DNA from: Salinicola endophyticus
GTDB lineage: Bacteria; Pseudomonadota; Gammaproteobacteria; Pseudomonadales; Halomonadaceae
Reading direction: 5' to 3'
DNA length: 64,000 nucleotides
NCBI RefSeq assembly: GCF_003206575.1
Contig: NZ_PZJO01000005.1
Coordinates: 95,476-159,475 of the forward strand
The notes beneath the pieces were generated by a model that saw only the letters and a list, made by a program, of their open reading frames with translations, ran no database searches and was not told the origin of the DNA. The translations under genes and the position numbers were made by a program. Below are positions 10,329-19,704 of this stretch, piece after piece (the stretch's first letter is position 1; the number at the start of each line of letters is the position of its first letter).

Positions 10329-11201
10329 ATGTCGCGTGAGTTCCCGATCATCGCCGTCACCGGCTCCTCCGGCGCCGGCACCACCACGGTCAAGCGCACC
10401 TTCGAGCGCATGTTCGCGCGGGAGGACGTCCACGCCGCCTTCATCGACGGCGACGCCTTCCACCGCTACTCGCGGGCGGAGCTGGCCGAGATCCTGCAGA
10501 CCGAGCCGGAGCGCAAGGCGGAGCTGTCGCACTTCTCGGTCAACGCCAATCTGCTGGATCGTCTGGATACGCTGTTCCAGGAGTACGGCGACAGCGGCAA
10601 GGGCACCTATCGCCACTATATCCACGCCGAAGACAAGCGCATGATCGAGGCCGGCTGGCAGGTCGGCACCTTCACCGACTGGCAGCCGATTCCCAGCGGT
10701 ACCGATCTGATGCTCTACGAAGGGCTGCATGGCGGGCTGGTGACCCACGAGGTGGATATCGCGCGGCACGTCGACATGCTGATCGGGGTGGCACCGACCA
10801 TCAATCTGGAGTGGCTGCAGAAGATCGACCGTGACACCAAGCTGCGCGGCTATTCGCAGGAGGCGGTGATCGAGACCATTCTCGGGCGGATGCACGACTA
10901 CGTGCGCTACATCCAGCCCCAGCTCTCGCGCACCCACATCAATTTCCAGCGCGTGCCGACGGTGGACACCTCCAACCCGTTCGAGCTGCAGGACGTGCCC
11001 AACGACGGCGAGTCGTTCGTGGTGATCCGCTTCCGCGACCCGGAGGCGGTGGATTTCCCCTATCTGGTGACCATGATCCATGACGCCTTCATGAGCCGTC
11101 CCAACACCCTGGTGGTGCCGGGGGCGCGGCTGTCGCTGGCGATGGATCTGATCCTGGCGCCCAAGGTGCGCCAGCTGCTGGCGCAGCGCCGTTTTCGTTG
11201 A
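10329..11201 (+). CDS. prkB: Phosphoribulokinase, PrkB family
   Basis: 290 residues, matching E. coli PrkB (289). The P-loop is [15 protein letters not shown] at about 12-26, followed by the substrate-binding region with HRYSR and the YEGLHGG segment near 130. Family members are annotated as ATP-dependent phosphorylators of ribulose-5-phosphate. No RuBisCO or other Calvin-cycle gene is in the window, and this clade is common in non-autotrophic gammaproteobacteria where its role is unclear. It lies 153 bases after purD and 55 before the HIT gene, all on the same strand. Confidence 0.85.
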   Translation: MSREFPIIAVTGSSGAGTTTVKRTFERMFAREDVHAAFIDGDAFHRYSRAELAEILQTEPERKAELSHFSVNANLLDRLDTLFQEYGDSGKGTYRHYIHAEDKRMIEAGWQVGTFTDWQPIPSGTDLMLYEGLHGGLVTHEVDIARHVDMLIGVAPTINLEWLQKIDRDTKLRGYSQEAVIETILGRMHDYVRYIQPQLSRTHINFQRVPTVDTSNPFELQDVPNDGESFVVIRFRDPEAVDFPYLVTMIHDAFMSRPNTLVVPGARLSLAMDLILAPKVRQLLAQRRFR

Positions 11202-11256
11202 TGTGCGATGGCGTCAGCCGCTGACGCCGGATCCTTTCCTATCCGAAGGAGACCCC

Positions 11257-11601
11257 ATGGAGCCCACGCTGTTCAGCAAGATCATCGACCGCGAGATTCC
11301 GGCCGACATCGTCTATGAAGACGAGCACGTGCTCGCCTTCCGTGACATCAATCCCCAGGCACCGACCCATGTGCTGATCATTCCCAAGAAGCCGATCGCC
11401 ACCCTCAATGACATCGAAGAGGCGGATCTGGCCCTGGTCGGCCGACTGCAGTACACCGCGGCCAGGCTGGCCAAGCAGTTCGGTTTCGCCGAGGACGGCT
11501 ACCGCGTGGTGATGAACTGCAACGAAGATGGCGGGCAGTCGGTCTATCATATCCACATGCACCTGTTGGGTGGGCGCAAGCTGACCTGGCCGCCGGGCTG
11601 A
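11257..11601 (+). CDS. hinT: HIT family nucleotide-binding protein (HinT type)
   Basis: 114 residues from the ATG at 11257, which has GAAGGAG 5 bases upstream; an earlier frame start at 11203 has no ribosome site. The histidine triad HIHMHLLGG near the C-terminus identifies the HinT branch, which hydrolyses purine nucleoside phosphoramidates. The N-terminal [17 protein letters not shown] is also typical. Confidence 0.92.
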   Translation: MEPTLFSKIIDREIPADIVYEDEHVLAFRDINPQAPTHVLIIPKKPIATLNDIEEADLALVGRLQYTAARLAKQFGFAEDGYRVVMNCNEDGGQSVYHIHMHLLGGRKLTWPPG

Positions 11602-11648
11602 TAGGTCCGGGGTCTGGGGTATTTCCGCACACGGGTAAGGAGACTCAC

Positions 11649-12290
11649 ATGGCGCGCCAGCTGTCGCGTAGCGACAATCTGATTCACCAGTTCGACAGCG
11701 TACTGCGCACGTTGGTGCCGGGGGCGGCGCAGCCGCGTCGGCCCTCGCCGGCCCTCGCCCAGCCCGAGGGCGCGCTCGACGACGAGCAGCGCCGCCACGT
11801 GGCCGGGCTGATGCGCATCAACCATACCGGCGAGGTGTGTGCCCAGGCGCTCTATCAGGGCCAGGGGCTGACCGCCAAGCTGGGCGACACCCGCGAGCGC
11901 ATGGAAGAGGCGGCAGCGGAGGAGGTCGATCATCTGTCCTGGTGCGACCAGCGCCTGCAGGAGCTGGATGGTCGTACCAGCTATCTCAACCCCGCCTTCT
12001 ACGCCGCCTCCTTCGGGCTCGGCGCCCTGGCCGGGGCGATCGGCGACCGCATCAGCCTGGGCTTCGTCGCCGCCACCGAGGAGCAGGTCGGGCACCATCT
12101 GGAGGCGCATCTGCGCAAGCTGCCGATCGATGACAAGCGCTCGCGGGCGGTGCTCGAACAGATGCGTATCGACGAGGCGCAGCACGAGCGCATGGCGCTG
12201 GAATCCGGCGGCAGTCGCTTTCCGCTGCCGGTGAAGTGGGGCATGCGGCTGGTGTCGAAGGTGATGACCAAGAGTGTCTATCGCCTTTGA
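11649..12290 (+). CDS. coq7: Demethoxyubiquinone hydroxylase
   Basis: 213 residues with AAGGAG 5-10 bases before the ATG. Coq7/UbiF-type di-iron enzymes add the last hydroxyl group in ubiquinone synthesis. Di-iron ligands are visible in [28 protein letters not shown] (ExxH) and a C-terminal [11 protein letters not shown] (ExxH). It is the final gene of the plus-strand run and is followed by a strong hairpin. Confidence 0.92.
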   Translation: MARQLSRSDNLIHQFDSVLRTLVPGAAQPRRPSPALAQPEGALDDEQRRHVAGLMRINHTGEVCAQALYQGQGLTAKLGDTRERMEEAAAEEVDHLSWCDQRLQELDGRTSYLNPAFYAASFGLGALAGAIGDRISLGFVAATEEQVGHHLEAHLRKLPIDDKRSRAVLEQMRIDEAQHERMALESGGSRFPLPVKWGMRLVSKVMTKSVYRL

Positions 12291-12335
12291 GTGTGGCGCC
12301 GTCGAGGGCGGCGGATAGTCGTCGGGAAGGCAAAC

Positions 12336-12363
12336 AAAAACCGCGACCGGAGTCGCGGTTTTT
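12336..12363. terminator. Bidirectional rho-independent terminator
   Basis: Stem CCGCGAC (12341-12347) pairs with GTCGCGG (12352-12358) around a four-base loop, flanked by AAAAA on the left and TTTTT on the right. It sits between the convergent coq7 and OsmC-like genes and can serve both. Confidence 0.9.
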
Positions 12364-12391
12364 GCGTATGGCTCGCCGGACGTGACGGCGC

Positions 12392-12811
12392 TCAGGCCTC
12401 GACGATCTCGTAGTCGTGGGTGATCTCCACGCCCCCTTTGGCCAGCATCAGCGAGGCGCTGCAGTACTTCTCGGCGGAGAGGTCGACCGCGCGCTTGACC
12501 TGGGCCTCCTTGAGACCACGGCCCGTGACCACGAAGTGCACATGGATCTTGGTGAACACGCTGGGCGTGCCGTCGAAGCGCTCGGCTTCCAGGGTCGCGA
12601 CGCAGTCGGTGACGTCGGCGCGCGCCTTCTCCAGGATCTGGATCACGTCGAACGAGGTGCAGCCGCCGAGCCCCATCAGCACCAGCTCCATCGGTCGCGG
12701 CCCGGTGTTGCGCCCGCCGTGGTCGGGGTTGCCGTCGATCACGACGCTGTGGCCGCTGCCGGATTCGGTGACGAACTGGCGGCCGTCGGTCCACTTGACT
12801 GTGGCTTTCAT
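12392..12811 (-). CDS. OsmC/YhfA-like redox protein
   Basis: 139 residues from the ATG at 12811, which has GAAGGA upstream; a longer frame to 12850 lacks one. The OsmC fold is shown by RPMELVLMGLGGCTSFDVI and a C-terminal CSASLMLAKG, which supply the two peroxidatic-type cysteines. The composition is closer to the YhfA branch than to OsmC or Ohr. Substrate and physiological role are not clear from sequence; many relatives reduce organic hydroperoxides. Confidence 0.85.
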   Translation of the reverse strand: MKATVKWTDGRQFVTESGSGHSVVIDGNPDHGGRNTGPRPMELVLMGLGGCTSFDVIQILEKARADVTDCVATLEAERFDGTPSVFTKIHVHFVVTGRGLKEAQVKRAVDLSAEKYCSASLMLAKGGVEITHDYEIVEA

Positions 12812-12871
12812 GCAATCGATTCCTTCACTCGGATAACGTGGCGGCAGCATAACACTCCCGACAGGCTGAGG

Positions 12872-13540
12872 TTACGCCCGGCGCAGCCGGCTCTCGAGGT
12901 CGGCCAGGCGCTGCGGCGTGCCGACATCGACCCAGTCGCCGCGGTGGTGCCAGCCACCCACCCGCCCGGCGCGCATCGCCGCGAGCAGCAGCGGCGCCAG
13001 CTTGGCTGCCTCGCCGTCGGGGAGATCGGCGACCAGCTGCGGGTGGATCACGCCGACCCCGGCATAGACCAGACGCGGCTCGCCCTCGGCGTGCAGGCGC
13101 CCATCGGCGTCGAGATGGAAGTCGCCGCGAGGGTGGAAGTCGGTGGTGGCGACCATCGCCAGATGGGCCAGATCGCCTGCGGTCAGCGTCGGCTGAGCCA
13201 GGTCGATATCGCTCCAGACGTCGCCGTTGAGCAGCAGGAAGGGGGCATCGCCCAGCAGCGCCAGGGCATGGCGCAGGCCGCCGGCGGTCTCCAGCGGCGT
13301 GGGCTCGCGGCTGAAGGAGAGGCGCAGGCCGAAGCGTTGGCCATCGCCGAGGGCCGCGACGATCTGCTCGCCCCGGTAGCTCACGTTGATCACCACCTCG
13401 CGGAAGCCGGCCGCCGCGAGACGTTCCAGATGGTGTTCGATCAGCGGCTTGCCGGCCACCGGCAGCAGCGGCTTGGGGCAGTGGTCGGTGAGCGGTCGCA
13501 TGCGGCTGCCGAGCCCGGCGGCCAGGATCATCGCTTTCAT
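12872..13540 (-). CDS. murU: N-acetylmuramate alpha-1-phosphate uridylyltransferase
   Basis: 222 residues with the sugar-nucleotidyltransferase N-terminus [15 protein letters not shown] and [13 protein letters not shown]. MurU makes UDP-MurNAc from MurNAc-1-phosphate and UTP in the cell-wall recycling bypass that avoids de novo MurA and hence fosfomycin. Its start overlaps the amgK stop by four bases. The pair amgK-murU divergent from lptD is the arrangement known from Pseudomonas, which supports this call over other nucleotidyltransferases. Confidence 0.88.
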   Translation of the reverse strand: MKAMILAAGLGSRMRPLTDHCPKPLLPVAGKPLIEHHLERLAAAGFREVVINVSYRGEQIVAALGDGQRFGLRLSFSREPTPLETAGGLRHALALLGDAPFLLLNGDVWSDIDLAQPTLTAGDLAHLAMVATTDFHPRGDFHLDADGRLHAEGEPRLVYAGVGVIHPQLVADLPDGEAAKLAPLLLAAMRAGRVGGWHHRGDWVDVGTPQRLADLESRLRRA

Positions 13541-14577
13541 GTCGAGACTCCCTTCGAAGGCTCCTGTGCCTGCTCGGCATGGTGCCGGGCCAGCCGCGTC
13601 TGCATCGCCGGGTGGTAGGTCTCGCGCAGCCAGGCGTGGAATTCGGCCAGCTCGGGCAGTGCCTCGAGGCCGGCGTCGAGCTGGGCATAGAAGTGCGGCA
13701 GCCAGTCGAGATAGCGCGGCTTGCCGTCGCGCAGGCAGAGGCGGCAGAACTGACCCAGGATCTTGAGCTGGCGCTGGGCGCCGATCGCCTCGACGCCAGC
13801 CCGGAAGGTCGCGGCATCCGGCAGGTGGGCGCCGAGGTCGGCCTGACTGCGGCGGTGGAAGTCGTCGATCCAGCTATCCATCTCCGCCCGCGACCAGCGC
13901 TGGTAGCGCCCGCGCAGCAGCGAGATCAGGTCATAGCCCAGTGGACCCGCCAGGGCGCCCTGGAAATCGATCAGGGCCAGTTCGCCATCGACACGCATCA
14001 GGTTCATGGCATCGAAGTCGCGGTGCACGGCGACCTCGGGCAGTGCCGCGATGCGCGCCAGCAACTGCTGTTTGGTGGTCGCCCAGCAGCTTGGCGTCTC
14101 CAGATCCAGCCAGCGCCCCAGGCCCCAGTCGGGGAAGCGCTCCAGCTCCTCCTCCATGAAGGCGGCGGAGTAGGGCGGCAGCTCTGCCGGTGACGCCAGC
14201 CGCTGCAGGCGCAGCAGCAGATCGATGGCCTGGGCCGTACCCCGCCGCGCCGAGTCGGTATCGACGAAGTGGTGGTGCAGGCTGTCGTCGCCGAGATCGT
14301 CGAGTTCGAGGAAGCCCTGGTCGAGGTCGACGGCGTGGATCGCCGGCACCGGCAGGCCGGCTGCGCGCCAGCTGCGGCCGATAGCGACGAAGGCGTGGCT
14401 ATCCTCGAGCTCGGGTGGGGCATCCATCAGCATGCGCGTGGTGCCGTCGGGTAGATGCACCCGGCAGTAGCCACGCAGGCTGGCATCGCCGGCGACGGGC
14501 TCGAAGCGGCAGGTATCGGCGGCAACGGCGTGGTGCCGGGCTATCCAGGTGCGCAGCTGAGCAAGGCGCAGACTCAT
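13537..14577 (-). CDS. amgK: Anomeric MurNAc/GlcNAc kinase
   Basis: 346 residues of the aminoglycoside phosphotransferase-like kinase fold. The catalytic loop [11 protein letters not shown] and the metal-binding [19 protein letters not shown] are clear. AmgK phosphorylates MurNAc at C1 for MurU. ATGA overlap with murU shows translational coupling. It is transcribed away from lptD across a 276-base intergenic region. Confidence 0.9.
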   Translation of the reverse strand: MSLRLAQLRTWIARHHAVAADTCRFEPVAGDASLRGYCRVHLPDGTTRMLMDAPPELEDSHAFVAIGRSWRAAGLPVPAIHAVDLDQGFLELDDLGDDSLHHHFVDTDSARRGTAQAIDLLLRLQRLASPAELPPYSAAFMEEELERFPDWGLGRWLDLETPSCWATTKQQLLARIAALPEVAVHRDFDAMNLMRVDGELALIDFQGALAGPLGYDLISLLRGRYQRWSRAEMDSWIDDFHRRSQADLGAHLPDAATFRAGVEAIGAQRQLKILGQFCRLCLRDGKPRYLDWLPHFYAQLDAGLEALPELAEFHAWLRETYHPAMQTRLARHHAEQAQEPSKGVST

Positions 14578-14816
14578 CGAGACTCCCAGGTTGGATCGAG
14601 TTGACGGGGTGCGGATGTCACCGCATGCTGAAGCCGCTCTTGGGCTTGGGCGATGACTTGGCAGATGACGTCTGGACGCGGCCCTGCCGGCGGAGAGGGC
14701 TTGCTTGCCCTTGGCGGCGCCAGTGTGCCGTCTTTGGCCGGATGCGCCAACTCATCGTGACGCGAGCGCGACCAGACAACAGAGAACGACCCCGCGGCAA
14801 GTGCCGGCGAGGTCTG

Positions 14817-14822
14817 TATAAT
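14817..14822 (+). promoter_or_regulatory. Candidate -10 box of the lptD promoter
   Basis: A perfect TATAAT lies 32 bases upstream of the lptD ATG. The sequence 17 bases upstream is not a good -35, so an activator or another sigma factor may be involved. The remainder of the 276-base amgK/lptD intergenic region shows no clear element. Confidence 0.4.
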
Positions 14823-14853
14823 ACCGGCTCCACTCGGCAAGGACACAGAGGAC

Positions 14854-17316
14854 ATGGGCAAGCGACTGGTCTGGACTGCCCTCACCGGCGTGATTTCATC
14901 GACCGCCCAGGCGGCCCCTCCGGCACCGCTACCGGCGGACCAACTGGACTGGGTACCCTGGGGCGATCAGGCACCGGCCGGCGAACTGTGCGGCGGGCGC
15001 TATGTCCAGCCCGGCTATCTGCTGCCCGAGGGGCGGACGCCGGAAGAGGTCCTCTCCAACTCCGCCACCGCGGAGTATGGCGACAACGGCGAGACGATCC
15101 TCGGGGGCGAGGTGGTGCTGCGGCGTGGCGACAGCCAGCTGCAGGCGCCGCAGGTGCGGGTCAACGCCGCCCGCGATACCGCCTTCGCCGACGGCCCCCT
15201 GACCATCCGCTACCCCGGTCTGCTGGTGCGCGGCGACGACGGCCAGGTCTCGCTCGACAGCGACGCGGCGCGGATCGACGACGCCCACTACGTGATCCAC
15301 GATCAGCGCGCACGCGGCGATGCTCAGGCGCTGGAGCGTCTCGACGATGGCCGCTATCGCATGCGCGAGGCCAGTTTCACCACCTGTGCGCCGGACAGCC
15401 GGCTATGGCGGATCGTCGGCAGCGACGTCACCATCGACCGCGCCCAAGGCTACGGTACCGCCACCAACGCGCGCCTCGAGATGGGCGATGTGCCGGTATT
15501 CTACTGGCCCTGGGTGCGCTTCCCGGTGGACGACCGCCGCCAGAGCGGCTTTCTGTGGCCGACCGTGGGGATTACCAGCGACGGGCTCGACTACAGCCAG
15601 CCCTACTATCTGAATCTGGCCCCCAACTACGACGCCACCATCACCCCCAGGGTCATCACCGATCACGGCCTGCTCATGGGCGGCGAATTTCGCTATCTCT
15701 TCGGCAGCGATCGCGGCACCCTCGATGGCGCCTACCTGGCCAACGACCGCGGCGGCAACAACGACAATCCCAACGTTGCCAATGACGCTTTCGATGGCAA
15801 GGATCGCTGGTTCGTCGACTATCGTCACTACGGCTACTTCACCGACCGTCTGGACTATGCACTGCGCTATGGCGCCGCCAGTGATGGCCGCTACTTCGAC
15901 GACTTCGGTAGTGACTTCGCCGAGCAGGACACCGAGTACCTCGAGCGTCTGGCGCGGCTCTCCTACCAGGGCACCACCTGGTATCTGGACGCCCGCGCCC
16001 AGGGCTACCAGCGCATGCAGTACCCGATCGACGAGAACGATCGCCCCTACTACCGCCTGCCCAGTCTGACCGCCAATGCGCGCTGGCAGCAGGATAGCGG
16101 CTTCTATCAGGAGTGGAACTCCAACGCCTCCTACTTCTGGCGCGATCTGCACGGCGTCGATGCCCAGGGCAACTGGTTCGACGAGGACGAGAACCGGGTT
16201 CGCAACATTCCGCTGCGGGAGTCGGCCAACGGCTCGCGCCTCAATCTGACCCCGGCCATCGGCTGGCGTGCCCAGCCCAGCTGGGGCTTCCTCGAGCCGC
16301 GCTTCCAGCTGTGGCAGACCAACTATGAGCTCGACTACGGCAATCGTGACACCAACCGCGACGAGACGCTGTCGCGCACGGTGCCGGTCTACTCGCTGGA
16401 TTCGGGGCTGATCTTCCAGCGCGATGTGACCGCGTTCGACCAGGGCTTCAAACAGACCTTCGAGCCGCGGCTCTACTACGCCTACGTGCCCGAGCGCAAT
16501 CAGTCCGAGTATCCGGTCTTCGATACCGACGAGCAGGCGATCTCGTGGAGCCAGCTGTGGTCGCCCTACCGCTTCACCGGGGCCGACCGTGTGGGTGACG
16601 TCAACAAGCTCTCCTATGGCGCCTCGACCCGCTTCCTCGAAGATGACACCGGGCGTGAGCGGCTGGCGCTGTCGGTCGGGCAGAGCGCCTACTTCCAGGA
16701 TCGCAACGTCACCCTGCTCGACGACAGCGACAATCTCACCCCCGCGCAGCGGCGCTATGACGATTATCGGCGCACGCGTGACCGCTCGCCGGTGATCACC
16801 CAGCTCGACTGGCGCATCAATGACCAGTGGCGCTCGCGCTACGAGTGGTTCTACGACGATCACCGCTCGCAGACCGAAAAGGCCTCCGCCTACCTGCAGT
16901 ATCTGAGTCCGGCCGGCCATGTATTGAACCTTGGCTACCGTTGGCAGCTCCAAGGTTTCGATCCGGCCAGCGATGCCGACGATCAACTGAGCTACAACCG
17001 CGAGGATTTCGACGTCTCGTTCGCCTACAAGGCGACCTCGTCGCTCGATCTGATCGGCCGCTATCTCTACGACAACACCAACAAACGTGATCTGGAGACG
17101 CTGGCCGGGGTGCAGTTCAACAGCTGCTGCAGCGCGGTGCAGGTGGTCTGGCGCGAGTGGGTCGACGACAATGACACCGCCTACACCATCGACGACGACT
17201 ACACCGATCGCGGCCTGTTCCTGCGCTTCGTGTTCAAGGGTCTCGGCGGTGTGGGGCAGAATGCCGATAGCTACTTTGCCACCGCGGTGCCGGGCTACGA
17301 ACCCACCAAATTCTGA
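14854..17316 (+). CDS. lptD: LPS-assembly protein LptD
   Basis: 820 residues with a short signal peptide (about 1-21, ending TAQA). The periplasmic jellyroll (OstA-like; about 70-200) precedes the 26-strand beta-barrel, which is rich in alternating aromatic strands. Four cysteines sit where LptD needs them: Cys46, Cys178, and the adjacent Cys758-Cys759 near the C-terminus, which form the two interdomain disulfides required for activity. LptD with LptE inserts LPS into the outer leaflet. Gene order with surA, pdxA, rsmA, apaG and apaH is conserved in gammaproteobacteria. Confidence 0.95.
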   Translation: MGKRLVWTALTGVISSTAQAAPPAPLPADQLDWVPWGDQAPAGELCGGRYVQPGYLLPEGRTPEEVLSNSATAEYGDNGETILGGEVVLRRGDSQLQAPQVRVNAARDTAFADGPLTIRYPGLLVRGDDGQVSLDSDAARIDDAHYVIHDQRARGDAQALERLDDGRYRMREASFTTCAPDSRLWRIVGSDVTIDRAQGYGTATNARLEMGDVPVFYWPWVRFPVDDRRQSGFLWPTVGITSDGLDYSQPYYLNLAPNYDATITPRVITDHGLLMGGEFRYLFGSDRGTLDGAYLANDRGGNNDNPNVANDAFDGKDRWFVDYRHYGYFTDRLDYALRYGAASDGRYFDDFGSDFAEQDTEYLERLARLSYQGTTWYLDARAQGYQRMQYPIDENDRPYYRLPSLTANARWQQDSGFYQEWNSNASYFWRDLHGVDAQGNWFDEDENRVRNIPLRESANGSRLNLTPAIGWRAQPSWGFLEPRFQLWQTNYELDYGNRDTNRDETLSRTVPVYSLDSGLIFQRDVTAFDQGFKQTFEPRLYYAYVPERNQSEYPVFDTDEQAISWSQLWSPYRFTGADRVGDVNKLSYGASTRFLEDDTGRERLALSVGQSAYFQDRNVTLLDDSDNLTPAQRRYDDYRRTRDRSPVITQLDWRINDQWRSRYEWFYDDHRSQTEKASAYLQYLSPAGHVLNLGYRWQLQGFDPASDADDQLSYNREDFDVSFAYKATSSLDLIGRYLYDNTNKRDLETLAGVQFNSCCSAVQVVWREWVDDNDTAYTIDDDYTDRGLFLRFVFKGLGGVGQNADSYFATAVPGYEPTKF

Positions 17317-17420
17317 GCCGAGCCCGGCGGGTGCCGGGCCAGCGTCAGTCGCGACGCCAGATACGAGGTCAGCCGATCAAGCGTCGTGATGCAGCGAGCA
17401 AGATCCGTGATTCATCAAGC

Positions 17421-17567
17421 AAGGGAAGTGCTGAACAAATAGGCGAGCGGGATGAAGTGTAAGGCGCCCGGAGCGCAAGAACCGCAGCATATGGGGTATA
17501 TGTGAGGATTCTTAGCACCGCGCAACGCAGCGATTCGCCCGAGCAGGCATTTGTGCAGTATTCCCTT
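17421..17567. repeat. Imperfect fold-back intergenic repeat with GGGGT loop (copy 1)
   Basis: The 284-base lptD-surA gap holds an imperfect palindrome. AAGGGAAGTGCTGAACAAAT on the left mirrors ATTTGTGCAGTATTCCCTT on the right. The centre is a hairpin CATAT-GGGGT-ATATG near 17489-17503. It resembles a second element between apaG and apaH in organisation and central loop. No open frame or transposase is present. Confidence 0.6.
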
Positions 17568-17600
17568 AGAGTTGTCCTTCATCAAGCAAGAGAGGTAGGC

Positions 17601-18560
17601 ATGCGTCCTAGAGTGTGGATTCCCCTGGCGCTGGTCATGCTGCTGTCGCCACTGTCGGCGATGGCCGAGGTGGTGCCGCTGGACCGTATCGTCGCCGTGG
17701 TCAACGACGACGCCATCATGCACAGCCAGCTCGAGCAGCGGGTCGCCCAGGTCAAGAGCCAGCTCGCGTCCAGCAACATCTCCGCGCCGCCGGAGAAGAC
17801 CCTCGAGCATCAGGTGCTCGACCGCATGATCACCGAGCAGATCGAGCTGCAGATGGCCGAGAAGGGCAAGCTGAACGTCGACGAGACCCAGCTCAATGCC
17901 ACCATGCGCGGTATCGCCCAGAACAACGGCATGACCCTGGATCAGTTCGCCGACCGCCTGGAAAAAGAGGGGCAGTCGCTGGCCGAGGTGCGCGAGCAGG
18001 TGCGCCGCGAGCTGCTGATCCGTCAGGTCCAGCAGCGCGAGGTCGCCAACAAGGTGACAGTGTCGGATCGCGAGATCGACCGCTTCCTGGAGCAGGCCGG
18101 CCAGAACAGCAACGTCTCCTATCATCTGGCCCAGATCCTGGTCGCGGTGCCGCAGTCGCCGACCCCGGATCAGGTGCGCCAGGCCCAGGCCAAGGCCGAG
18201 AAGCTCTATCAGGAGCTCAAGAGCGGCGCCGATTTCCGCAAGCTGGCGGTCTCCGAGTCCGACGGTGGCCAGGCGCTGAAGGGCGGCGATCTCGGCTGGC
18301 GTCCGGCGGCGCAGATTCCGACCATCTTCGCCGATGTCATTCCCGATCTCACCAAAGGTGAGGTGAGTCAGCCGATCCGCAGCCCCAGCGGCTTCCACCT
18401 GGTCAAGCTGATCGATAGCCGCGGTGGTGATGGCAAGCAGATCTCCCGCGAGCAGGCGAGCCAGGCGATCTTCCAGCGCAAGGTCAACGACGAACTCGAG
18501 GCGTGGACGCAGGAGATTCGCGCCAGCGCCTACGTCGACAACCGCCTCGACAAGCAGTAA
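17601..18560 (+). CDS. surA: Periplasmic chaperone / peptidyl-prolyl isomerase SurA (single-parvulin form)
   Basis: 319 residues from the ATG at 17601 (GAGAGGTAGGC upstream); the longer frame from 17502 has no ribosome site and would hide the signal peptide. The signal covers about 1-24. The SurA N-terminal helical domain (VVPLDRIVAVVNDDAIMHSQL) extends to about 165, one parvulin domain covers about 170-275 (YHLAQILVAVP, GGDLGWRPAAQIP, GFHLVKLID), and a C-terminal helix completes the chaperone unit. E. coli SurA has about 428 residues and two parvulin domains; one is absent here. It escorts outer-membrane proteins such as LptD. Confidence 0.9.
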   Translation: MRPRVWIPLALVMLLSPLSAMAEVVPLDRIVAVVNDDAIMHSQLEQRVAQVKSQLASSNISAPPEKTLEHQVLDRMITEQIELQMAEKGKLNVDETQLNATMRGIAQNNGMTLDQFADRLEKEGQSLAEVREQVRRELLIRQVQQREVANKVTVSDREIDRFLEQAGQNSNVSYHLAQILVAVPQSPTPDQVRQAQAKAEKLYQELKSGADFRKLAVSESDGGQALKGGDLGWRPAAQIPTIFADVIPDLTKGEVSQPIRSPSGFHLVKLIDSRGGDGKQISREQASQAIFQRKVNDELEAWTQEIRASAYVDNRLDKQ

Positions 18561-18571
18561 AGGAGTCGCCG

Positions 18572-19621
18572 GTGCCGTCGACACAGGCCGAGGCACCGCT
18601 GCTGGCGCTGACCAGCGGCGAGCCGGCGGGTATTGGCCCCGAGCTGACGCTGGCCCTGGCGCGGCGTTGGCCGGCGTTGGCTGCGCGGGTCGTCGTCATC
18701 GGCGACCCGCAGTTGCTGGCGGCACGCGCCGCTGGGCTGGGCTGGGCGGTCGAGATCGAGCCGCTCGACCCCGCTGCGCCGGTGCCGCCCGCTCGGGATG
18801 GCCATCTGCCGGTGTGGCCGGTGGCGCTGCGGCGGCCGTCGCATCCCGGCGTGCTCGATCCGGGCAACGCCGATTACGTGCTCGAGACCCTGGATGTCGC
18901 CATCGCCGCCTGTCGTGACGGGCGCGCCGCGGCCATGGTCACTGCGCCGCTGCACAAGGGGGCGATCATCGAGGGCGGCTACCCGGGATTCACCGGCCAT
19001 ACCGAGTACCTGCGGGACGTCTGCGGCGTCGAGGAGGTGGTGATGATGCTCGCCACGATGATCGCCTCGACGCTCGACACCAGGCGCGCGCCGAGGCCGC
19101 TGCGGGTCGCCCTGGCCACCACCCATCTGCCGCTGGCGCGGGTCGCCGAGACGCTCGACGCCGCGCTTCTCACGCGGGTCACCCGGATTCTCGCCGCCGA
19201 GCTGACCCAGCGCTTCGGCATCGCCGTGCCGCGCATCCTGGTGAGTGGGCTCAATCCCCACGCCGGCGAAGATGGCCATCTGGGCCGTGAGGAGCTCGAG
19301 ATCATCACCCCGACCCTCGAGCGGCTGCGCGCCGAGGGGCTCGATCTGGTCGGCCCGTTGCCCGCCGATACGCTGTTCACGCCGCGCCATCTGAATGACG
19401 CCGATGCCGTGCTCGCCATGTATCATGACCAGGGGTTGCCGGTACTCAAGTATGCCGGCTTCGGCCAGGCGGCCAATATCACCTTGGGCCTGGGCATCGT
19501 TCGCACCTCGGTCGATCACGGCACCGCCCTCGACCTTGCCGGCAGTGGCCAAGCCGATGTCGGCAGTCTCAGGGTGGCGCTGGAAGTGGCCTGCGAGATG
19601 GCCACTCATCGATCTCACTGA
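18572..19621 (+). CDS. pdxA: 4-hydroxythreonine-4-phosphate dehydrogenase
   Basis: 349 residues from a GTG at 18572 with AGGAG 6 bases upstream, 11 bases after surA. The longer frame into surA is rejected. PdxA oxidises 4-phosphohydroxy-threonine for pyridoxal phosphate synthesis. Conserved metal-binding histidines lie in GFTGHTEYL, NPHAGEDGHLG and MYHDQGLPVLKY, and SGEPAGIGPE opens the protein. The start-stop distance suggests co-transcription with surA. Confidence 0.93.
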   Translation: MPSTQAEAPLLALTSGEPAGIGPELTLALARRWPALAARVVVIGDPQLLAARAAGLGWAVEIEPLDPAAPVPPARDGHLPVWPVALRRPSHPGVLDPGNADYVLETLDVAIAACRDGRAAAMVTAPLHKGAIIEGGYPGFTGHTEYLRDVCGVEEVVMMLATMIASTLDTRRAPRPLRVALATTHLPLARVAETLDAALLTRVTRILAAELTQRFGIAVPRILVSGLNPHAGEDGHLGREELEIITPTLERLRAEGLDLVGPLPADTLFTPRHLNDADAVLAMYHDQGLPVLKYAGFGQAANITLGLGIVRTSVDHGTALDLAGSGQADVGSLRVALEVACEMATHRSH

Positions 19622-19626
19622 CTCAT

Positions 19627-19643
19627 CTCTCTCACCGAGAGGG
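19627..19643. repeat. GAGGGTGTTTAC motif upstream of rsmA
   Basis: GAGAGGGTGTTTACA in the 83-base pdxA-rsmA gap matches the inverse complement of the motif near 25369-25392 in the gntP-gntK region. It may be half of a palindromic intergenic repeat. Confidence 0.35.
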
Positions 19644-19704
19644 TGTTTACACCGCTGTCCCGTGCAGCTTTCAGGTAAACGACCTCTGAAGGAATTCGTT
19701 GTCA

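Noticed and set aside
10329-11201. Carbon-fixation gene
   Set aside because: The PrkB clade occurs in heterotrophs and no other Calvin-cycle gene is in the window.
15403-16986. 527-residue minus-strand open frame
   Set aside because: Antisense to lptD, repetitive Val/Gly/Ile-rich translation typical of codon-mirror frames.
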